This document shows positions 1-8,058 of a DNA stretch of 8,378 bases, in pieces; positions within the stretch are counted from its first letter, which is position 1, and each line of letters starts with the position of its first letter. This DNA comes from Rhodothermales bacterium. Its GTDB lineage: Bacteria; Bacteroidota; Rhodothermia; Rhodothermales; VXPQ01. Where the stretch lies: assembly GCA_028283985.1 (NCBI GenBank), contig JANQSQ010000328.1:1-8378 (forward strand), in the 5' to 3' direction. The notes under the pieces are model-generated. The model searched no databases and was not told the DNA's origin. It was given only the letters and a program-made list of their open reading frames with translations. The position numbers and the translations under genes were made by a program.

Positions 1-3000
1 TTCTGCGCTCTGCGGTTTATGGACGTAAAGCGCTACAATCGCATTGGCATGGTGTCCTCCGCCAAAGGGCAGTTTCAGCCCGAAATGCTGGCCGAAGCCA
101 AGATGGGGCATATCGACGAAGAGATTGTGCCGGAAAAAAGGAGGCGAGATATCTTTGCCTTGCTCGACGGGAAAGCCCCCAGCCCCGACCCCCAAGGCGA
201 GGTCTACCGCCTGTTGCTGGTCGCCTCCTGCAACTTCTGGCACAGGGCCATGCCGTTCCTGTTCGAACGCATCGACGACTATACCGAATTGCTGATACCT
301 GACGATTTGCTTTCGGGCAACAGCATCCTCGCCTATATCCGCGAAGCAATGGCGCCGGATACCTGCGAGGATGTCGAGGTGATCGGCTGGCTCTACCAGT
401 TCTACATCTCCGAAAAGAAAAACGAAGTGTTCGCGGGGCTTAGGAAGAACCAAAAGATCACACCCGAAAATATTCCCGCCGCCACCCAGCTTTTCACCCC
501 GCACTGGATTGTGCGCTATCTGGTGGAAAACTCGCTGGGGCGGCTATGGATGCTCAACCGTCCCAATTCTAAACTGGTTGAGCGGATGGACTATTATATC
601 AAGCCCGAGCAAGCCGAAACGGATTTCCTGCGCATCGCCAAGCCGGAAGAAATCAAGATTTGCGACCCGGCCTGCGGTTCCGGTCACATGCTTACCTATG
701 CCTTTGACCTACTCTACGCCATATACGAAGAAGAAGGTTACGATACTGCCGAGATTCCGCAAAAGATACTCACGCACAACCTCTATGGCATCGAGATCGA
801 CGAACGCGCCGGGGAACTGGCGGCCTTCGCCTTGGCCATGAAGGGCCGCGCCAAGCAACGCCGCTTCTTCACCAGAGGCATCAAACCGAATATTTGCGTA
901 CTGGAGAAAATCTGTTTCGACGGAGATGAACTGAAAAATTACATGGATTTTGTGGGGCGCGACTTGTTTACCGTACCGCTGCAAACCACCCTGCGTCAGT
1001 TTGAGGAAGCCGACAATTTCGGCTCGCTGATCCGACCGGAAGTCACTGATGTGGGGGAGCTACTTCGGGTGCTGAAAGCAAAGAACGTCTCAGGACAGTT
1101 GTTTCTCGGTACGGCCCACGAAAAGGTGCTGCAAGCGTTGCGTCAGGCTGATTATCTGAGTCCCAAGTATCATGTGGTGATTGCGAATCCGCCGTATATG
1201 GGGAGCAGAAATATGAATGGGCGATTGGCGATGTGGCTAAAAAATAACTACCTAGCTGTGAAATCTGATCTGTTTTCTGCTTTCATCATTCGAAATGCTG
1301 AATTTGCTCTGCCTAAAGGACAACTTGGTTTTATGTCACCATTCGTTTGGATGTTTATTTCAAACTATGAGAAGTTACGCGAATATTTTATAAACCAAAA
1401 AACGATCACCTCGTTGGTACAGTTGGAATATTCAGGCTTTGATGGGGCAACGGTGCCAATTTGCACTTTTACAATCGAAAACGCTCACCATCCAAATTTC
1501 AAGGGAGGTTATGTACGGCTGTCCGATTTTCGAGGCTCGGAAAATCAGAGGCCGCGAACACTTGAGGCCATCAACAATCCCGGTTGTGGCTGGTTTTATC
1601 GGGCCTCGGCTGCGGATTTCAAAAAAATTCCTGGGAAGCCTATAGTTTATTGGATTTCTTCTCAACTCTTATCCACTTTTTCAAATATAAGAGGCAGGCC
1701 GATCAGTGACATGATTTCATTAAAAGCTGGACTATCGACCGGAAATAACGCAGTGTTTCAGAGACATTGGCATGAAGTGGGAAATAATCGGATGAATACA
1801 AGGGCTACAGATGCCATTGATGCACAAAAATCTGAATGCCGATGGTTTCCTTGCCACAGTGGCGGATCATATAGAAAGTGGTACGGAAATCATTCTATAG
1901 TCGTTAATTGGGAGATGAATGGTGTCCAAATTCGTAGTTTTAAGGGTTCTGCTATTAGGAATGAAGATTTCTATTTCAAGAATGGAATTACTTGGTCAAA
2001 AATAAGCTCTGGAACCTTTGCTGTGCGATATCGGCCAATTGGTTTTCTGTTTGACGATACCGGTCGATGTGGTTTCAACAATAATCCAACGAAAATTAAT
2101 GTAATTCTATCCTTTTTTTGTTCTTGCTTGAGTGATACATACCTAAACATTTTGTGTCCGACTCTAAGTTTTACTAACAATGAAATAGCTAAGATACCTT
2201 ATATTCCTCCTCCGATTGGCAGTGTTGGTACTCTTGTAGACAAAAGCATTTCCATTGCAAAAAAAGACTGGGATTCCTATGAACGCTCCTGGGATTTTAC
2301 AGCCCTTCCCCTCCTGAATCCGGCCTACACCCAACTCACTCTCGAAGCCGCCTACCATAAGCTCCGCGACCACTGGCAGGAGATGACACTGGAGATGCAA
2401 CGGCTGGAGGAAGAAAACAACCGCATTTTCATTGATACCTACGGCTTGCGGGATGAATTGAAGCCCGACGTAGATCCTGATGAAATTACCCTCACTTGCA
2501 ACCCGCATTATCGCTACAGCGACGACAAGAGCGAGGAGGAACTGGAGAGGCTACTGCTGGCCGATACCATGCGCGAACTGGTCTCCTATGCCGTGGGCTG
2601 TATGTTTGGCCGCTACGCGCTGGAGAAACCGGGATTGATCCTCGCCAACCAGGGAGAAACCTTCGAAGATTATCTGAAACAGGTTCCTAAGCCGGGTTTC
2701 CCGGCGGATGACGACAACGTAATCCCCATGCTGGACGGTGACTGGTTCGCCGACGACATCGCCGAGCGTTTCCGCAAGTTCCTGCGTGTGGCCTTCGGGG
2801 AAACACACTACGAGGAAAACCTCCGTTTCGTCGAACAGGCGCTCAACGTGAAAGGCAGGCGTAATTATAGTATCCGCACGTACTTCCTCGGCGAATTCTA
2901 TAAAGACCATGTGAAGCGGTATAAAAAACGCCCCATTTATTGGCTGTTCTCAAGCCCGAAAGGCAGCTTCAACGCGCTGATCTATATGCATCGCTACCGC

Positions 3001-3303
3001 CCGGATACGGTTAGCGTGGTGCTCAACGACTATCTGCGCGAATTCCGCGCCAAATTGGCTTCCCGAAAGAACCATCTGGAAGCGGTCAGCATCAGCGCCA
3101 ATGCCTCCCAGAGCGAAAAGACCAAAGCATTGAAGGAGATCGAGAACATTGCCAGGATAATCGCCGAGATGGAAGAGTACGAACGCGATTTACTATACCC
3201 ACTCGCCACCCGACAGGTGGAGATCGACCTCGACGACGGCGTAAAAGTCAATTACCCGAGATTCGGCGCGGCCCTGAAGAAAATTGCAGGGCTTAGCGCA
3301 TAG
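1..3303 (+). CDS. pglX: BREX-1 adenine-specific DNA methyltransferase PglX (5' end outside window)
   Basis: Transfers a methyl group from S-adenosylmethionine to N6 of adenine in the BREX recognition site, marking host DNA; in known systems it is also required for phage exclusion. The frame is open from base 1, and the residues before the first ATG (base 19), FCALRF followed by M, match the conserved internal PglX segment CAIRYM, so the true start lies upstream and roughly 85-90 residues are missing. 1100 residues are visible against about 1200 for the family. Landmarks: WLYQFYISEKK (388-420), TPHWIVRYL (from about 499), SAM-binding motif I DPACGSGHM (664-690), catalytic motif IV NPPY (1186-1197), target-recognition region about 1200-2280, and a conserved C-terminal tail (about 3070-3300) with a charged helical stretch and IDLDDGVKVNYPRFG. 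Stop TAG at 3301. pglZ follows after 15 bases. The central part is AT-rich relative to both flanks. Identification is firm; the methylated site cannot be read from the sequence. Confidence 0.96.
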   Translation, partial: FCALRFMDVKRYNRIGMVSSAKGQFQPEMLAEAKMGHIDEEIVPEKRRRDIFALLDGKAPSPDPQGEVYRLLLVASCNFWHRAMPFLFERIDDYTELLIPDDLLSGNSILAYIREAMAPDTCEDVEVIGWLYQFYISEKKNEVFAGLRKNQKITPENIPAATQLFTPHWIVRYLVENSLGRLWMLNRPNSKLVERMDYYIKPEQAETDFLRIAKPEEIKICDPACGSGHMLTYAFDLLYAIYEEEGYDTAEIPQKILTHNLYGIEIDERAGELAAFALAMKGRAKQRRFFTRGIKPNICVLEKICFDGDELKNYMDFVGRDLFTVPLQTTLRQFEEADNFGSLIRPEVTDVGELLRVLKAKNVSGQLFLGTAHEKVLQALRQADYLSPKYHVVIANPPYMGSRNMNGRLAMWLKNNYLAVKSDLFSAFIIRNAEFALPKGQLGFMSPFVWMFISNYEKLREYFINQKTITSLVQLEYSGFDGATVPICTFTIENAHHPNFKGGYVRLSDFRGSENQRPRTLEAINNPGCGWFYRASAADFKKIPGKPIVYWISSQLLSTFSNIRGRPISDMISLKAGLSTGNNAVFQRHWHEVGNNRMNTRATDAIDAQKSECRWFPCHSGGSYRKWYGNHSIVVNWEMNGVQIRSFKGSAIRNEDFYFKNGITWSKISSGTFAVRYRPIGFLFDDTGRCGFNNNPTKINVILSFFCSCLSDTYLNILCPTLSFTNNEIAKIPYIPPPIGSVGTLVDKSISIAKKDWDSYERSWDFTALPLLNPAYTQLTLEAAYHKLRDHWQEMTLEMQRLEEENNRIFIDTYGLRDELKPDVDPDEITLTCNPHYRYSDDKSEEELERLLLADTMRELVSYAVGCMFGRYALEKPGLILANQGETFEDYLKQVPKPGFPADDDNVIPMLDGDWFADDIAERFRKFLRVAFGETHYEENLRFVEQALNVKGRRNYSIRTYFLGEFYKDHVKRYKKRPIYWLFSSPKGSFNALIYMHRYRPDTVSVVLNDYLREFRAKLASRKNHLEAVSISANASQSEKTKALKEIENIARIIAEMEEYERDLLYPLATRQVEIDLDDGVKVNYPRFGAALKKIAGLSA
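1200..2280 (+). other. AT-rich target-recognition segment inside pglX
   Basis: This part of pglX follows the NPPY motif and corresponds to the DNA target-recognition region of PglX proteins. Hand counts of 60-base blocks give about 37% GC at 1261-1320, 35% at 1921-1980 and 33% at 2101-2160, against 55% at 841-900 and 58% at 2761-2820. The shift is not uniform: 1501-1560 counts at about 53%. Codons such as ATA, AGA and AGG are common here and rarer in the flanks. The reading frame is intact throughout. The edges are approximate: the left lies just after the catalytic motif, the right near the residues SYERSWDF. The likely explanation is exchange of the specificity domain by recombination with a lower-GC homologue; weak selection on codon use in a fast-changing domain is the alternative. 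Confidence 0.7.
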
Positions 3304-3307
3304 ATTT

Positions 3308-3313
3308 GGAGGG
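3308..3313 (+). promoter_or_regulatory. Ribosome binding site of pglZ
   Basis: GGAGGG lies five bases before the GTG at 3319. It settles the choice of this non-ATG start: the next in-frame ATG lies well inside the conserved protein, and no other in-frame start is as well placed behind a Shine-Dalgarno sequence. Confidence 0.8.
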
Positions 3314-3318
3314 TTGAC

Positions 3319-5817
3319 GTGAATAACCGCATAGCCCAAGCCCTGACCAATCTCTTCGAGCGGCATCGCATTGTCTTCTGGTACGACGCCAAGAAAGAAT
3401 TACGCGATGACTTCGAGGCATTGTCATTGCCCGGCGTTGAAAAGTTGGAACTCGCCAACAACGAGTACGGTGTCAAGCACAGGCTGTTGCGCGAGCAACC
3501 GAAACAGAGATTTCTCCTCTACCGTGAAGGACCGCAGCCGCCCGACCTGGAAAACTGGCTCCTCGACGTGCAGTTGGCTCATGGCAGATTCCGCGCTGAC
3601 CAAGCGGCCATTTGGCTATCCGAACTGGAACTCGGACCGGAATTTGCGGATTTGGCGCAGGCTCACGCGGAGTTCTTCCGGGCGGCCAAGCGCAGAGGTG
3701 CCCTCAAAAACCTACTTGAAGCAAACGACAACGCCAGGAAGATTCGCCTGAAGATGCTGGCGGTATGCGCAGGCAGCGAGCCACACATAGATGGTGCGCT
3801 GGAAAACCTGCTGCAGGAACTGGCCGATGGCCGAGACGAGAAGAGCAAATTGATCGCCCGGTGTAATCTGGATGATTTTCTCTGGGGCCAAATGGCCCAT
3901 ACCTATGACTACCAGTCTGACGAGTCGAGCGTCCGTGATTTTGCCATCGAACTGTTCAAGTCCTGCTATGCCATGGGAACCGGTGGTCAGGCAAAACTGC
4001 GCGGCGATGCCTTGGTATTTCTCAAACGCTGGAAGAACAACCGTCAGTTTGAAGACAGTTTCAAGGCCCTCTCGGGAGAATGCGCCGGGGTACTCGGCAT
4101 TGAACAGGATCTGGCCAAGCGGGATTTCCGCGAGTTGATCAAAATGGATTACTTCCAATTGATCGACCGGAAGATCATCAGCGATCTGGTGCGATCAGTG
4201 GCATCGCGAACAGTTTCCGGCGGTGATGTATCGCTCTGGGTCCGTCAGCGGCGACAGAGCCATTGGTATAGCGAGTACCGGAATCTGTACGAGGCGCTTG
4301 ATTACGCCGCGCAGTTTACCCATGCGCTGGGTGAGGCCAATCTTACCATGGACAATCTGACCGAAGGCGTACAGCGTTACAGCCGCTTCTGGTATCAGAT
4401 GGATCAACTCTACCGCAAGTTCACCTACCACGCTCGCAAGTCCGGTCAGTCCTCGCTGATGGAGACCTTGACCAACCAGATCGAAAATCTCTATTCCAAC
4501 AATTATCTGCTGAAGCTGAATGATCGTTTTCAGTCTTTTGTGGATGGCGCATCCAGTTGGGAGGCACCGCCCATACCCGGACAAAAGGAGTTTTTTGAGC
4601 GCTGGGTGCGCCCTTTTCTCCGTAAGGACAACAAGATCTGCGTGATCATATCCGACGCCATGCGCTATGAGATTGGCGACGAACTGCTGCGCCTAATCTG
4701 CCAGGAGGATCGCTACAGTGCAAAACTGGAACCGGTGCTTTCGATGTTGCCCAGCTACACCCAATTGGGTATGGCGGCGCTGTTGCCCAACAAAAAGTTG
4801 GAGATTACCGACAACGAAACCAGCGGCGTGCTGATAGATGGGCAAAGCTCTCAGGGTACTGCGAACCGTAAAAAAATCTTGCAAGCCGCGTTGGCGGGGA
4901 AGGGTCAGGCTCTTAAATATGAAAAATTAATGGGGCTTAATCGGGAAGATGCCCGCAAACTGCTCAAGGCCAACGATGTGATCTATATCTACCATAACCG
5001 GATAGACCACACTGGCGATAAAATGCACTCCGAAGGGCGGGCCTTTGAGGCGGCGGAAGAAACCCTCTCCGATATTGTCAAGCTTGTTAAGAAGCTGACT
5101 GGGGCGAACGCCAACAACATTCTGGTTACCGCGGATCACGGCTTTATCTATCAGCACAGGGAGTTGGATGAAAGCGATTTTCTGGGCGTAGACGCCACAG
5201 GCGATTCGATTCTGTATCGAGACCGGCGATTTGTTCTGGGGAAAGGACTTGCCTCGTCGAATAGCCTGCGCAAATTCACTTCCGCACAACTTGGCCTTGC
5301 GGGCGAGGTGGAGGTACAAATTCCCAAGTCGATCAACCGCCTGCGTCTAAGAGGATCCGGCAGCCGCTTTGTGCACGGAGGCGCTTCGTTGCAAGAAGTA
5401 GTGCTTCCCGTACTCAGGATCAACAAGAAGCGCCAAAGCGATGTGACTGTCGTCGAGGTGGATATCCTGCGCGGGGCCAGTTCGGTGATTACTTCCGGGC
5501 AGCTGGCGGTAACGATGTATCAGGCTGAACCGGTGACGGACAAGATACGACCGCGCGTACTGCGAGCGGGCATCTACACCGAGACGGGCAACCTGATCTC
5601 CGACAGCCACGATCTGAAATTTGACTTGGCCTCGGAAAATCCCCGGGAACGGGAACAGCAAATACGCTTTGTATTGACCCGCCAAGCCGAAGAGTCGAAT
5701 GGCCAGGAAGTCATCCTCCGCCTGGAAGAAAAACACGCCGGCACTTCGCATTACAAGGAATACAAGTCGCTCCGGTATTTGATGCGGCGAGCATTTACAA
5801 GCGATTTCGATTTTTAA
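3319..5817 (+). CDS. pglZ: BREX-1 system phosphatase-like protein PglZ
   Basis: Core BREX protein of the alkaline-phosphatase superfamily; in characterised systems it is needed for both host methylation and phage exclusion, while its exact enzymatic substrate is unsettled. 832 residues from a GTG start, close to the usual length of type 1 PglZ. Residues 1 to about 420 look largely helical. The PglZ domain follows, with IISDAMRYE (catalytic or metal Asp at 446), HNRIDHTGD (559-567), ILVTADHGF (601-609, Asp606 and His607) and FVHGGASLQE (His686). These are the expected metal-ligand positions of the superfamily, so the active site looks intact. The last ~130 residues look beta-rich and end in FTSDFDF, so the C-terminus appears complete. 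It lies 15 bases after pglX and 28 bases before brxL, consistent with co-transcription. Base composition is even, unlike the middle of pglX. Confidence 0.96.
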   Translation: MNNRIAQALTNLFERHRIVFWYDAKKELRDDFEALSLPGVEKLELANNEYGVKHRLLREQPKQRFLLYREGPQPPDLENWLLDVQLAHGRFRADQAAIWLSELELGPEFADLAQAHAEFFRAAKRRGALKNLLEANDNARKIRLKMLAVCAGSEPHIDGALENLLQELADGRDEKSKLIARCNLDDFLWGQMAHTYDYQSDESSVRDFAIELFKSCYAMGTGGQAKLRGDALVFLKRWKNNRQFEDSFKALSGECAGVLGIEQDLAKRDFRELIKMDYFQLIDRKIISDLVRSVASRTVSGGDVSLWVRQRRQSHWYSEYRNLYEALDYAAQFTHALGEANLTMDNLTEGVQRYSRFWYQMDQLYRKFTYHARKSGQSSLMETLTNQIENLYSNNYLLKLNDRFQSFVDGASSWEAPPIPGQKEFFERWVRPFLRKDNKICVIISDAMRYEIGDELLRLICQEDRYSAKLEPVLSMLPSYTQLGMAALLPNKKLEITDNETSGVLIDGQSSQGTANRKKILQAALAGKGQALKYEKLMGLNREDARKLLKANDVIYIYHNRIDHTGDKMHSEGRAFEAAEETLSDIVKLVKKLTGANANNILVTADHGFIYQHRELDESDFLGVDATGDSILYRDRRFVLGKGLASSNSLRKFTSAQLGLAGEVEVQIPKSINRLRLRGSGSRFVHGGASLQEVVLPVLRINKKRQSDVTVVEVDILRGASSVITSGQLAVTMYQAEPVTDKIRPRVLRAGIYTETGNLISDSHDLKFDLASENPREREQQIRFVLTRQAEESNGQEVILRLEEKHAGTSHYKEYKSLRYLMRRAFTSDFDF

Positions 5818-5845
5818 ACAGGGACTTTTAAGGCGTGAGTGACCG

Positions 5846-7900
5846 ATGAACGCACTTGACCAAAAAATCAACGCGCACTTTCCGGGGTTCGTAGTCCGCA
5901 AGGACCTTGTAAAGACGGTCAAGGGCAACGCCATTGTCCCCACCTACGTGCTGGAATACCTGCTGGGACAGTATTGCGCCACCAGCGACGAGCCAAGCAT
6001 CCGGACAGGCATTGAGACGGTCAAGGAAATTCTTCGCAAGCATTACGTGCATCGCAACGAAGCGGGTCTGGTGCGCTCGAATATCAGGGAAAAGGGTCGT
6101 TACAAGGTTATCGACAAGATCGGCGTGGCGCTGAACGACAAGACCGATTCGTACGAAGCGGCGTTTTCCAACCTCGGGATCAAAAAGGTTCTGGTCGATT
6201 CGGGCACGGTCAAGGCCCATCCCAAATTGCTGGTCAGCGGCGTCTGGTGCATTGCCGACATCGAATACGAATTTACCACAGACAAGAACGCCAGCCCCTG
6301 GATTTTATCGACCCTTAAGCCTATCCAGCTATCCCATTTCGATTTCGATGAATACGTTGCGGCCCGCAAGCAATTCACCACCGCTGAGTGGATCGACCTG
6401 CTGATGCAAAGTATTGGCTTCAACCCCGACATGTTCGGCAGGCGCAGCAAGCTGACCCAGTTGATTCGCCTGGTCCCGTATTGCGAACGAAATTACAACC
6501 TGATCGAGTTGGGACCCAAAGGAACCGGCAAATCGCATATCTATTCGGAGTTCTCGCCTCACGGCATTCTGATTTCCGGCGGTGAAGTCACAGTTCCCAA
6601 ACTATTCGTGAACAACGCCTCGGGGAAGATCGGGTTGGTTGGCTACTGGGACTGCGTCGCCTTCGACGAGTTTGCAGGAAAGCAAAAGCGCGTGGACAAG
6701 GCCCTGGTAGACATTATGAAGAACTATATGGCCAACAAATCCTTCTCGCGGGGCGTTGAGACACTGGGCGCAGAAGCGTCCATGGCCTTCGTAGGCAACA
6801 CGCAGCATACCGTACCTTACATGCTCAAGCACGCGGACCTGTTTTGCGAGCTGCCCGACAAGTTCTACGATTCCGCGTTCCTTGACCGTATCCATTGCTA
6901 CATCCCCGGCTGGGAAGTGGACATCATTCGTGGCGAGATGTTCACCAGTGGTTACGGGTTCGTAGTAGACTATCTGGCCGAAATTCTTCGTTCGCTACGC
7001 AATCACGATTACTCGGACCGCTACAAGGAATATTTCTCCCTGTCTTCCGGGATTTCGACCCGGGACCAAGACGGAATCAACAAGACCTTTTCCGGCCTGA
7101 TGAAGATTCTTTTCCCCGATGGAGGGGCAACCAGGGAAGAAATGGAAGAGCTACTGCGCTTCTCGATTGAAGGACGGAAGCGCGTCAAGGATCAACTATT
7201 GCGGATCGATTCGACGTACGGCAAAGTTAATTTTTCCTACCTCGACGCGAGCGAACAGGCTATACCCGTCAAAACCCTCGAAGAAGAGGAATACTCCAAC
7301 TACTATCACAGAACTGTTGCCGAAGCGGATGATGCCGAACTTGTTGCGGCTGCGGAACCTAAAACCTTGCCTGCCCCATCCGAGTTCGTTCTGAAGGAAC
7401 AACACCTCACGTTTCAGGAAAACCAAAGGGGTGTCTCCTTCGATACGCTCCTGGGCCAGTATCTCAAGGGAGCAACTGCGATCAGGGTCACCGATCCGTA
7501 CATTCGCCTGTTTTACCAGATACGCAATGTCATGGAACTCCTGGAGACTGTGGTAAAGCACAAGACTCCGGATGAGGAAGTGTCTGTTCATCTGGTCACG
7601 ACGGAAGACGAATTCAAAGGCGAACAACAGAAGGAAAATTTTGAAAAGATGCAGAAGGCATCCGGTGCCGTGGGCGTGAATTTCACTTGGGAGTTCGACA
7701 AAAACCGCACGATTCACGCCCGCCACATCGTAACCGACCACGGCTGGAAGATCTCTCTGGATCGCGGTCTCGATATCTTCCAGTACTACGAAATGAACGA
7801 TGCCTTGGCTTTCGCCAATCGGCTGCAACAGTATCGCCGCTGCAAAGCGTTCGAGGTAACGTTTATCCGACACGAACAAAAAAGACAGGAGGAGCAATAA
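5846..7900 (+). CDS. brxL: BREX AAA+ effector BrxL with MIT_C-like (PLD-like) C-terminal domain
   Basis: Last gene of the type 1 BREX core. Characterised BrxL proteins are DNA-binding AAA+ multimers resembling MCM helicases and act in phage restriction. 684 residues. The N-terminal domain (about 1-150, with VRKDLVK and YVLEYLLGQYC) matches the BrxL N-terminal family. The ATPase region has Walker A GPKGTGKS (223-230), Walker B CVAFDE (270-275), sensor-1-like Asn318 in FVGNT, and FLDRIH (345-350) as a likely arginine-finger segment. The shared BrxL core ends near NFSYLD (462-467). A variable acidic linker (about 468-512) leads to a C-terminal domain (about 513-680) with TDPYIR (549-554), HLVTTEDEF, HxRx4D (His624, Arg626, Asp631) and GW...RGLDIFQ (633-646). 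These match MIT_C, the PLD-like domain of MITD1, and not the Lon-like tail of the better-known BrxL. The ATG start has only a weak Shine-Dalgarno (GAG at 5837-5839 or AAGG at 5830-5833), perhaps aided by reinitiation after pglZ. Confidence 0.93.
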   Translation: MNALDQKINAHFPGFVVRKDLVKTVKGNAIVPTYVLEYLLGQYCATSDEPSIRTGIETVKEILRKHYVHRNEAGLVRSNIREKGRYKVIDKIGVALNDKTDSYEAAFSNLGIKKVLVDSGTVKAHPKLLVSGVWCIADIEYEFTTDKNASPWILSTLKPIQLSHFDFDEYVAARKQFTTAEWIDLLMQSIGFNPDMFGRRSKLTQLIRLVPYCERNYNLIELGPKGTGKSHIYSEFSPHGILISGGEVTVPKLFVNNASGKIGLVGYWDCVAFDEFAGKQKRVDKALVDIMKNYMANKSFSRGVETLGAEASMAFVGNTQHTVPYMLKHADLFCELPDKFYDSAFLDRIHCYIPGWEVDIIRGEMFTSGYGFVVDYLAEILRSLRNHDYSDRYKEYFSLSSGISTRDQDGINKTFSGLMKILFPDGGATREEMEELLRFSIEGRKRVKDQLLRIDSTYGKVNFSYLDASEQAIPVKTLEEEEYSNYYHRTVAEADDAELVAAAEPKTLPAPSEFVLKEQHLTFQENQRGVSFDTLLGQYLKGATAIRVTDPYIRLFYQIRNVMELLETVVKHKTPDEEVSVHLVTTEDEFKGEQQKENFEKMQKASGAVGVNFTWEFDKNRTIHARHIVTDHGWKISLDRGLDIFQYYEMNDALAFANRLQQYRRCKAFEVTFIRHEQKRQEEQ
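7382..7888 (+). other. Region encoding the MIT_C-like domain of BrxL
   Basis: Residues about 513-681 of BrxL. By recall, this domain family shows a start of the FDxLxGxYLKGA type, then ITDPYIR, a charged helix, VxLVTxEDEF, a WEFD strand, IHxRxI, TDxGWKI and RGLDIFQ, and ends in RRCKAFEVTFI. Nearly all of these elements are visible in this order. In human MITD1 the domain is PLD-like in fold, is not known to be an active phospholipase, and binds membrane lipids. In a bacterial defence protein it could bind nucleic acid, membrane or a partner protein; which one is unknown. No profile search was possible, so the assignment rests on remembered motifs. Confidence 0.8.
7887..7894 (+). promoter_or_regulatory. 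Strong Shine-Dalgarno sequence at the end of brxL
   Basis: AGGAGGAG sits within the last codons of brxL, 8 bases before the ATG at 7903. It is a better ribosome binding site than that of brxL itself, yet the frame it serves stops after 11 codons. It may be a relic of a lost downstream gene, or a chance result of the Gln-Glu-Glu codons at the end of brxL. Confidence 0.45.
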
Positions 7901-7902
7901 TT

Positions 7903-7938
7903 ATGAGTGGGATTTCGGTATCGAATTTGTCCAATTGA
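7903..7938 (+). other. 11-codon open frame, possible gene remnant
   Basis: ATG at 7903, stop TGA at 7936, product MSGISVSNLSN. It starts two bases after the brxL stop and follows a strong Shine-Dalgarno sequence, the position of a translationally coupled next gene. The frame meets a second stop soon after the first, so a simple nonsense change does not restore a longer gene. The peptide resembles nothing I recognise. It could be the 5' stub of a BREX-linked gene removed by deletion, a small peptide, or chance. Confidence 0.3.
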
Positions 7939-8058
7939 ACCGAACTGTCTCATGCTACCTGAAACCCAAAACCAACTGTTCCGCACTCAAGGCTGCCTCC
8001 CCAAGCGATTGGCTGGAGACACCCTCTTTGGGTCTTGAACAAGATTTTAAGGCAACGA
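7939..8058. other. Intergenic stretch, no gene or clear signal
   Basis: Between the end of the BREX genes and the DUF899-type gene. I see no plausible coding frame on either strand. Two short inverted repeats occur (CCAA/TTGG at 8001-8012, ACCC/GGGT at 8021-8033), but neither is followed by a T-run and both stems are only four base pairs, so no terminator is called. No -35/-10 pair is convincing. This is where the transcript would be expected to end, or where island and chromosome join. Confidence 0.5.

Noticed and set aside
1621..2265. Runs of seven A or T (1621-1627, 2113-2119, 2259-2265) as phase-variation tracts in pglX
   Set aside because: Seven is short for slippage switching, similar runs occur elsewhere (4870-4876 in pglZ), and they are expected in an AT-rich segment. 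The frame is intact.
5347..5943. 198-codon open frame on the - strand across the pglZ-brxL junction
   Set aside because: Overlaps two well-supported genes on the other strand, shows no recognisable domain and has no clear ribosome binding site.
7196..7897. Long open frame of 233 codons on the - strand opposite brxL
   Set aside because: It lies wholly opposite conserved brxL sequence and its product resembles no family. brxL codon bias explains an open antisense frame.
8001..8035. Inverted repeats CCAA/TTGG and ACCC/GGGT as a terminator of the BREX operon
   Set aside because: Stems are four base pairs with no following T-run, so they are too weak to call.
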